Source of the DNA: Bradyrhizobium sp. CB82
Lineage (GTDB): Bacteria > Pseudomonadota > Alphaproteobacteria > Rhizobiales > Xanthobacteraceae
Assembly (NCBI RefSeq): GCF_029714405.1
Contig: NZ_CP121651.1
Coordinates: forward strand, 186,001 to 250,000
Length of the DNA: 64,000 bases
Direction: 5' to 3'
In this document: in pieces, positions 59,567-64,000 of the stretch
Position numbering within the stretch: the first letter of the stretch is position 1
How the letters are laid out: each line of letters begins with the position of its first letter
Notes under the pieces: model-generated
Told to the model about the DNA's origin: nothing
What the model saw: only the letters and a program-made list of their open reading frames with translations
Databases searched by the model: none
Translations under genes and position numbers: made by a program

Positions 59567-59593
59567 AAGGCCGCCGTCTCAGTTGGCGGCCTT
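59567..59593 (+). terminator. Rho-independent terminator
   Basis: A nine-base perfect stem AAGGCCGCC / GGCGGCCTT with loop GTCTCAGTT, followed by TGTCATTT. It directly follows the 59325-59558 gene. Confidence 0.85.
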
Positions 59594-59646
59594 TGTCATT
59601 TGGACAGGCGGACGCAATCGATATCCATCGCCGGGGCGCCGGCGCC

Positions 59647-59952
59647 TCATTGCTCGTTGTCATCCTCCCGACCGCGGCGCCAACCATGGTCCCAGCGTGG
59701 ACCGTAATAGCCATAGCTATGGCGGTACCGATAGCGCTCTCGCCACTCGTCGTCATCATCATAGCGTCGATAGTAACCGTAGGGACGGTAATAGTCCCGC
59801 TGGTGCCAGCAGCGCCCCCATTCGTTGCAGACCCAGCGAACCTGCTCGACGTCCGACGTTGGCGCAGTCAAGGGCACGATCGGCATGGCGCCGGTCGCGG
59901 CAAGTGCGGCGAACGCCGCGGAAGAGAGTAGAATGGCAATAGGCTTTCCCAT
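59647..59952 (-). CDS. Small secreted Tyr/Arg/Trp-rich protein
   Basis: A 101-residue protein with a signal peptide (PIAILLSSAAFAALAATGA). The mature part has VRWVCNEWGRCWHQRDYYRP, then a tract of Tyr, Arg, Trp and Asp. ATG 59952 follows GGAGG at the right distance. Proteins with this WVCNxWGRC head are common in Bradyrhizobium and have no known function; envelope or matrix binding is possible. Confidence 0.75.
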   Translation of the reverse strand: MGKPIAILLSSAAFAALAATGAMPIVPLTAPTSDVEQVRWVCNEWGRCWHQRDYYRPYGYYRRYDDDDEWRERYRYRHSYGYYGPRWDHGWRRGREDDNEQ

Positions 59953-60200
59953 CGAAGCCTCCATAGTTGAATTCGTGATGTAGCGTAGCAGCGCTGGCCT
60001 GAACCGCAGTTGGATGGGCGTCATCGCCGAAGGAGATCAGCCACGCAAGCCCCTCAATGTCCTAATAGGAGTTTCGTCAGGCGGGCGTCAGCTAGCCATG
60101 ACGCCTTATTGGCCGGTTGCTGATTCCCCCCGGGGGATTAGGTGACCGCGAGGTCCGGTTGGGTTAGCCTCCAATGCCGGGCCTCGCTTTCTACGGCGCC

Positions 60201-60367
60201 TCAGTCGGCGGCCTCTGTCTTCAACAGCCGGACATAGGTGCCGGACTCGTGCAGTTCGAGCCACCCACGCTCGACGGCATGCTTGATGCCCGCGCCGAAC
60301 TCATCTCAACCAGCTTGCGGGCGGCGGCTTCGGGGTCTGCGTAAGGGCGGTTGTCGGCATACTTCAT
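60201..60367 (-). pseudogene. Conserved hypothetical protein, internally deleted
   Basis: MKYADNRPYADPEAAARKLV starts at 60367 and the frame then breaks; GAGIKHAVERGWLELHESGT, YVRLLKTEAAD continue in another frame to the stop at 60201. About 25 central codons are missing compared with the form I remember from Bradyrhizobium. Confidence 0.65.
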
Positions 60368-60429
60368 GGGGCTGTCGATATGCTGAGTCGCCGCCAGTGC
60401 GCTAGGTGCAGGAGCCCAGACTTGTCGTT

Positions 60430-60763
60430 TCACCGGACTATCACCGCCCACGCCGCATACTTCCGCACCGTCCAATCGCGCTCTTCTCGCCATGCCTCGA
60501 AATCGGCCTCCGTGCGCTTGGACAAGAACACCACCCACGCCGCCAAGAACGCGGCTCTTGCGCTCTCGAATGTCGCGCCTGTGCCGGACGCACATTCGCC
60601 AGGGCATGATCCAGGATAGAAGCCCGCAGCGCCATTGCCATGGGTCGCTCTCAGTCGGATTGCCGGCGCGCAGGCCGATGCTCCCGACGTGGACATCGCC
60701 GTAGTAGATCAGCCAGCTTTCTTGTCGGGCGTTGCGGTCTCGGCGGCGGGTGAGAGGGGGCAT
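60430..60763 (-). pseudogene. Conserved hypothetical protein with a frameshift
   Basis: ATG 60763 gives MPPLTRRRDRNARQESWLIY, YGDVHVGSIGLRAGNPTESD and WQWRCG, then the frame shifts near 60625 to FYPGSCPGECASGTGATFES and RAAFLAAWVVFLSKRTEADF. The family is a short bradyrhizobial protein of unknown role, frequent near phage and IS remains. The end past WTVRKYAAW also diverges from the usual form. Confidence 0.65.
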
Positions 60764-60767
60764 GCCG

Positions 60768-61257
60768 CTGATCAAAGCGCCAGCCGATGCCGCTCGCAAA
60801 TTGTCAATCTGTTGGGGATCGGATCTCGGCGGGGCTACTGAGCCTCGCGGGTGTGGATACGTCCGCTGTCACGGGTAGACCGGACTTTGGTCTGGGTTTG
60901 CCTGACCGGCGCCGCCCCTTGCCAGCTTCTCGTGCTGGCGGGGCCGGAGCACGGCCGGACTATTCCATTCTGATGTCCCCAGTCAAGCACACAGCGCACG
61001 GTTTCCCATCTCCACGAGGACTCATCGTGAAGTTTTTGTGCCGATGGATCGTGCAGAGGAGAAGGCGGGACCCAAAGACGTCGGTGAACAGGCTCTGATG
61101 CGCGGGTTGGATACCGCATTTCCGTTTTTTCGTCTGGGGCTGTCCCTGGTCTAGCGTCGGGCGTCGATCGGATGATCGGCCACATAATGGGTTTCAGGAT
61201 TTCCCCTGCCGTGGTCCCACCTTCACCTCTGCACGATTGATGTCTGCGACTGCCCCC
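60768..61257. other. Probable 3' non-coding/degraded tail of an IS110 element
   Basis: The minus-strand frame remains open past the transposase likeness but reads as low-complexity Arg/Pro/Ser sequence. No other gene is recognised in this stretch. Confidence 0.35.
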
Positions 61258-61712
61258 CTGAACTTGATTGCAACAAAGGGGGCTGTGGGCCGGTCGAGCG
61301 CACCTCACGACTCGAGGTGACATGAGCTCGCGATTGATCGCCCAAATGAAGGCGGATAGCTCTCGGGCAATCGCCGTGACGATTACGGTTCGCCGCTTGC
61401 CCTTCCGCTCGAGTGAGCGGAAGCGTCCGCACAATCTGGTTTGCGCTTTCCACGCAATCTCGCGCGCGCCTCTCGGTGCGGCCTCCACCTTTGGCTGCTT
61501 GTCTCGGCTCACGCGCGGCGGATATCGATAGCTCCAGGCTGCCTCCACAAGAATACGTCGCGCCCGCCCATTACCGGCTTTGGTGATGCCGCCGCGCTTG
61601 ACCTTGTCGCCGGTCGAGTTTTCCGAGGGCACGAAACCCAGGTAGATTCCGACAAAGACCTCGGTATGATGACCCACGACTCGCCCCTCCTTGTTTGAGG
61701 CTCTGCCCGTCC
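61258..61712 (-). pseudogene. IS110/IS116-family transposase C-terminal fragment
   Basis: The minus strand encodes LGFVPSENSTGDKVKRGGIT, KAGNGRARRILVEAAWSYRY, EIAWKAQTRLCGRFRSLERK and TVIVTAIARELSAFIWAINR, the Tnp_20 region with the catalytic Ser area. The N-terminal DEDD domain is absent. It is a third distinct IS110-type lineage in the window. Confidence 0.85.
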
Positions 61713-61737
61713 ATCCGGGTAACCCTCGTCGCAACAT

Positions 61738-62117
61738 CGAGGGTGAGTCACCTCATTTTGTGGAGGGGACATACAGTCTAGCGGAACCCACATCAACACA
61801 CCTATACGAACTTCATGACCAAGGTAGTTGTGTCCGCTCCGACGATTTCGCTCAAGGTGCGTCGCTTTGCGAGCCTTGAAGGTCGGTAGCGAATACCGAA
61901 TACTACGACGAAGTGCTCATGGCCCTTCCGCTTAACCCGCGCTCTGAACCTGCGCCGAGAGATTTTGATCTGTCCAGGCGTTGGTCCGTACCTGGCCCAA
62001 ACGAAAGTGTCGGCGTGGCCACTTTGAGCGCCACGGTCAGGCTGAGCTTGACGCAGCTGTCCGCGGACGTGAGCGATCGCTAGCGCTGTACTGACCTGAA
62101 CTCAGGGAACGTCGTGC
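61738..62117. other. About 380 bp without a recognisable gene
   Basis: No domain or structure was recognised between the IS110 fragment and the small secreted protein. Confidence 0.4.
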
Positions 62118-62381
62118 TTACTGACGCCGCTCGCCCGGCTGCTGTTGCTGCTGGCCGCTCTTGTCGAGACCTTTTGCGGCGCCAGTCTGGCTACTCGAAC
62201 CCGTGGTCTGCTCACGCTGCATCTGCTCGTTGGGCTCGCTAGTCTTGAGCCCTTTGTCTGCATCACGGTGCATCTGCTCCTTGGTTTGCTCACTAGGTGC
62301 GACCTGCTGCTGTTGCGCCGTTGCAGGGAAGGCCATCGCGCTTCCGGCAACGACAATCATCGCGAGAATTGAGGTTCGCAT
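62118..62381 (-). CDS. Small secreted Gln-rich protein
   Basis: An 87-residue protein with a signal peptide (MRTSILAMIVVAGSAMAFPATAQ seen in two halves, cleavage after ATA). The mature part is hydrophilic and rich in Gln, Thr, Lys and Glu (APSEQTKEQMHRDADKGLKT, QTGAAKGLDKSGQQQQ). ATG 62381 follows GGAGGAGA. It is probably a disordered periplasmic or exported protein of unknown function. Confidence 0.7.
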   Translation of the reverse strand: MRTSILAMIVVAGSAMAFPATAQQQQVAPSEQTKEQMHRDADKGLKTSEPNEQMQREQTTGSSSQTGAAKGLDKSGQQQQQPGERRQ

Positions 62382-62384
62382 AAG

Positions 62385-63200
62385 TCTCCTCCAGTGCGTT
62401 GCTCTGGTCCGGTAACGCGCGAACTTCCGAACCTTTCCTGGCTCCGATTGCTATTTTCAGAAGGTCCTTCGCGTTCGCATAGGACGGGGCGGCTTGCGCA
62501 CGCTCGATTGCTCAAACGGCGAGTTGTGCTGAACTAATAACCTGGCGGGTCCGGTAAACTGAGGTCGAGCTGGACACGCTGGACCACGACCGCGCGGCGT
62601 TAAGATCGAAGGCCTCTGGCGGTCTCCAAGGCAAGCCTTCAATGTCGCCTGTTGTCCCATCGCGTCATTTCGCGTGCGTGCAACAACCAGGTCGCTTTCA
62701 GGTCAAAGCGGACATCATATGGCAGGCAGGACCGGCTGGCTCAGTCGAGAATGACCCACATGTATGGTCCGGCCATGCGTTGCAAGAGTTTTGAGTCGAT
62801 CGGGCAGATACGGTCTTGCATCAATGTATCCGGCCTCTGCTTGGAGCGTGTTATGCTCCGGGCCATCATGGGTATCAGCGCGCATGCGATCTCATTACCG
62901 GACAGGCCTCGACCGGGGCCATTTGGGTCACCAGTATTCGCATGCGCCGGGAAGACCGATCCTCCATCGTCGTCTCATCCTCTCGCAGACCTCGGCGGGT
63001 AAGGGTGTTGTTACGTCATCGATAGCTCCTCACTTCGCGCTGTTCCTTTGTTCGTGCCTGGCGGTCGTTCCTTCGTCCCGGCCTGCGCGCGCAGACGCGC
63101 CGCGCGCAGGGGCCGTCAAGGCCGGCCGTCGTGCTGTCCCGACGTCTGGCTCTACCCCCTGCCAGGCTGCGCCTTGACGGCCCCGGGCACGGCGCGAGGA
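62385..63200. other. About 800 bp without a recognisable gene; the right part is probably IS110 non-coding end
   Basis: No coding signal was found between 62385 and about 62990. From about 62990 to 63200 the sequence is very GC-rich with strong palindromes (GCGCGCGCAGACGCGCCGCGCG near 63085 and GGCCGTCAAGGCC-type repeats matched at 63175), directly behind the transposase stop. This is where a bridge RNA of an IS1111-like element would lie. Confidence 0.45.
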
Positions 63201-64000
63201 TCAAGTAGGTCGGGACGCCGTCGCCTCGGTCTTGACGCATTCGAAGGCGCGTCCCTTGTTGAGAACCGCCCAGGCGATCCGGGCGAGCTTGTTTGCGAGC
63301 GCAATCGCCAGCACGTTGTGGTGCAATCGTTTCTTTGCGGCTTCGATCCAAGATTTGAGGCCATAGCGCTCCCAGCACTTGACCCTCACCAGCACGACCC
63401 ACGCGGCTTGCACGAACAGCGCGCGCAGGTAGCGATTGCCGCGCCTTGATATGCTGCCGAGGATCGTGCAGTCGCCGGTCGAGATCTGCTTCGGCACCAG
63501 TCCAAGCCAGGCGCCGAAGTCGCGGCCTTTCGAGAACACGTCTCCGGTGCCGATCGCGGCCACCATTGCGCTCGAGATGATCGGGCCGGGCACCGTCATC
63601 AGTCGCTCGCAGGCCTTGTCTTGACGGGCCAGCGTTTCGATCTCGCCAGATAGCCCCTCGATACGCGCATCCAGTCGGCGCCAGTCGCCCGCCAGATCCT
63701 CGATGATGCGCAACATCCGAGGCAAGAGCACATCGGTGCGCGTCGCGAGGATACCTGGCAACTCGGACCGCAGGGAATGCAGGTCTCGCCGCACGGCGAT
63801 GCCCCGCTCCAGCAGGAACGCACGGATCTGATTGATGATGCCGGTACGTTGACCGACCAAGCGCTCGCGGACGCGGTGCAGCGCCTGCAGGTCGAGCTGA
63901 TCGGCCGTCTTGGTCGCGACGAACTTCATGGTCGGGCGTTGCACCGCCTCGGCAATCGCCTCCGCATCGCGGAAGTCGTTCTTCTGTCCTTTGCTATACG
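63201..64000 (-). CDS. IS110-family transposase, partial (runs off the window)
   Basis: The minus-strand frame is open from the window edge to a stop at 63201. It includes the last DEDD motif (KNDFRDAEAIAEAV), a coiled spacer, and the C-terminal domain (MTVPGPIISSAMVAAIGTGD, FGAWLGLVPKQISTGDCTIL, ISRRGNRYLRALFVQAAWVV). The N-terminus lies beyond 64000. No disruption is visible in the part seen, so it may be an intact element, of a lineage different from the 47.6-kb copy. Confidence 0.92.
   Translation of the reverse strand, partial: YSKGQKNDFRDAEAIAEAVQRPTMKFVATKTADQLDLQALHRVRERLVGQRTGIINQIRAFLLERGIAVRRDLHSLRSELPGILATRTDVLLPRMLRIIEDLAGDWRRLDARIEGLSGEIETLARQDKACERLMTVPGPIISSAMVAAIGTGDVFSKGRDFGAWLGLVPKQISTGDCTILGSISRRGNRYLRALFVQAAWVVLVRVKCWERYGLKSWIEAAKKRLHHNVLAIALANKLARIAWAVLNKGRAFECVKTEATASRPT

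Noticed and set aside
62764..63177. Overlapping plus-strand frames before the last IS110 transposase
   Set aside because: They show no conserved motif and run into the palindromic non-coding end of the element.

Overview
The window looks like a piece of a high-GC alphaproteobacterial chromosome, most probably Bradyrhizobium or a close relative in the Nitrobacteraceae. This is inferred from the GroES/GroEL pair, the many stand-alone ABC_sub_bind-type binding proteins, the small secreted proteins rich in Tyr/Trp/Arg or Gln, and the dense mixture of IS110, IS256, IS21, IS30 and IS5/IS1182 pieces with group II introns. No tRNA, rRNA, CRISPR array, or nod or nif gene was recognised. The layout is that of an accessory region: short blocks of intact genes separated by insertion sequences, cut-down gene fragments and frameshifted pseudogenes.

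Region by region. 0-5 kb: an IS21 remnant, a cyclic-nucleotide-binding protein, then a mosaic of group II intron pieces, gene scraps (GlnRS, LexA) and a deleted IS110 transposase. 5-7.4 kb: a GAF-PAS histidine kinase and a single-domain response regulator on the minus strand. 7.9-11 kb: a carbohydrate-type ABC importer (binding protein plus two permeases) with no ATPase beside it. 11.3-19.4 kb: an ABC_sub_bind protein, a cupin separated from its upstream DNA by an intact IS256 element with an 8-bp target duplication, and decayed genes (CadC-like regulator, ornithine cyclodeaminase, AlbA_2 protein) with IS5/IS1182 scraps. 19.5-28 kb: a chaperone island made of a DUF2760 membrane protein, two unusual Hsp70-like proteins, and groES-groEL behind a CIRCE operator and an RpoH-like promoter. 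28.7-34.5 kb: an amidinotransferase convergent with a Gdx/SugE-type exporter, decayed transporter and flavodoxin genes, and an aldo/keto reductase. 35.4-39.8 kb: a complete four-gene sugar-type ABC importer. 40-47.3 kb: an SDR epimerase, a CapK/PaaK-like adenylate-forming enzyme, a ThuA protein, and frameshifted NicO and beta-propeller genes. 47.5-49 kb: an intact IS110-family element whose right end is duplicated in tandem. 49.6-57.7 kb: an intron fragment, a PQQ-type beta-propeller protein, an ABM monooxygenase, an orphan nuoD, and a decayed polysaccharide-type cluster (methyltransferase, EmrE-like, GT2, DUF2304, GT39, galE). 57.7-64 kb: small secreted and membrane proteins, a collagen-like lipoprotein, a ligase/iron-permease chimera and two more IS110 pieces.

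The best candidate for a coherent, poorly understood system is the DUF2760-Hsp70-Hsp70 block next to groESL (19.5-28 kb). Its two Hsp70-like proteins keep the nucleotide-binding motifs but show no recognisable classical peptide-binding domain, and the second carries a C-terminal region of about 300 residues. The best mobile-element observation is the perfect 122-bp tandem repeat that duplicates the right terminus of the IS110-family element, where a bridge RNA would be expected. Frameshifts are so common in some blocks that either gene decay or sequencing error is at work; this cannot be settled from the sequence alone.
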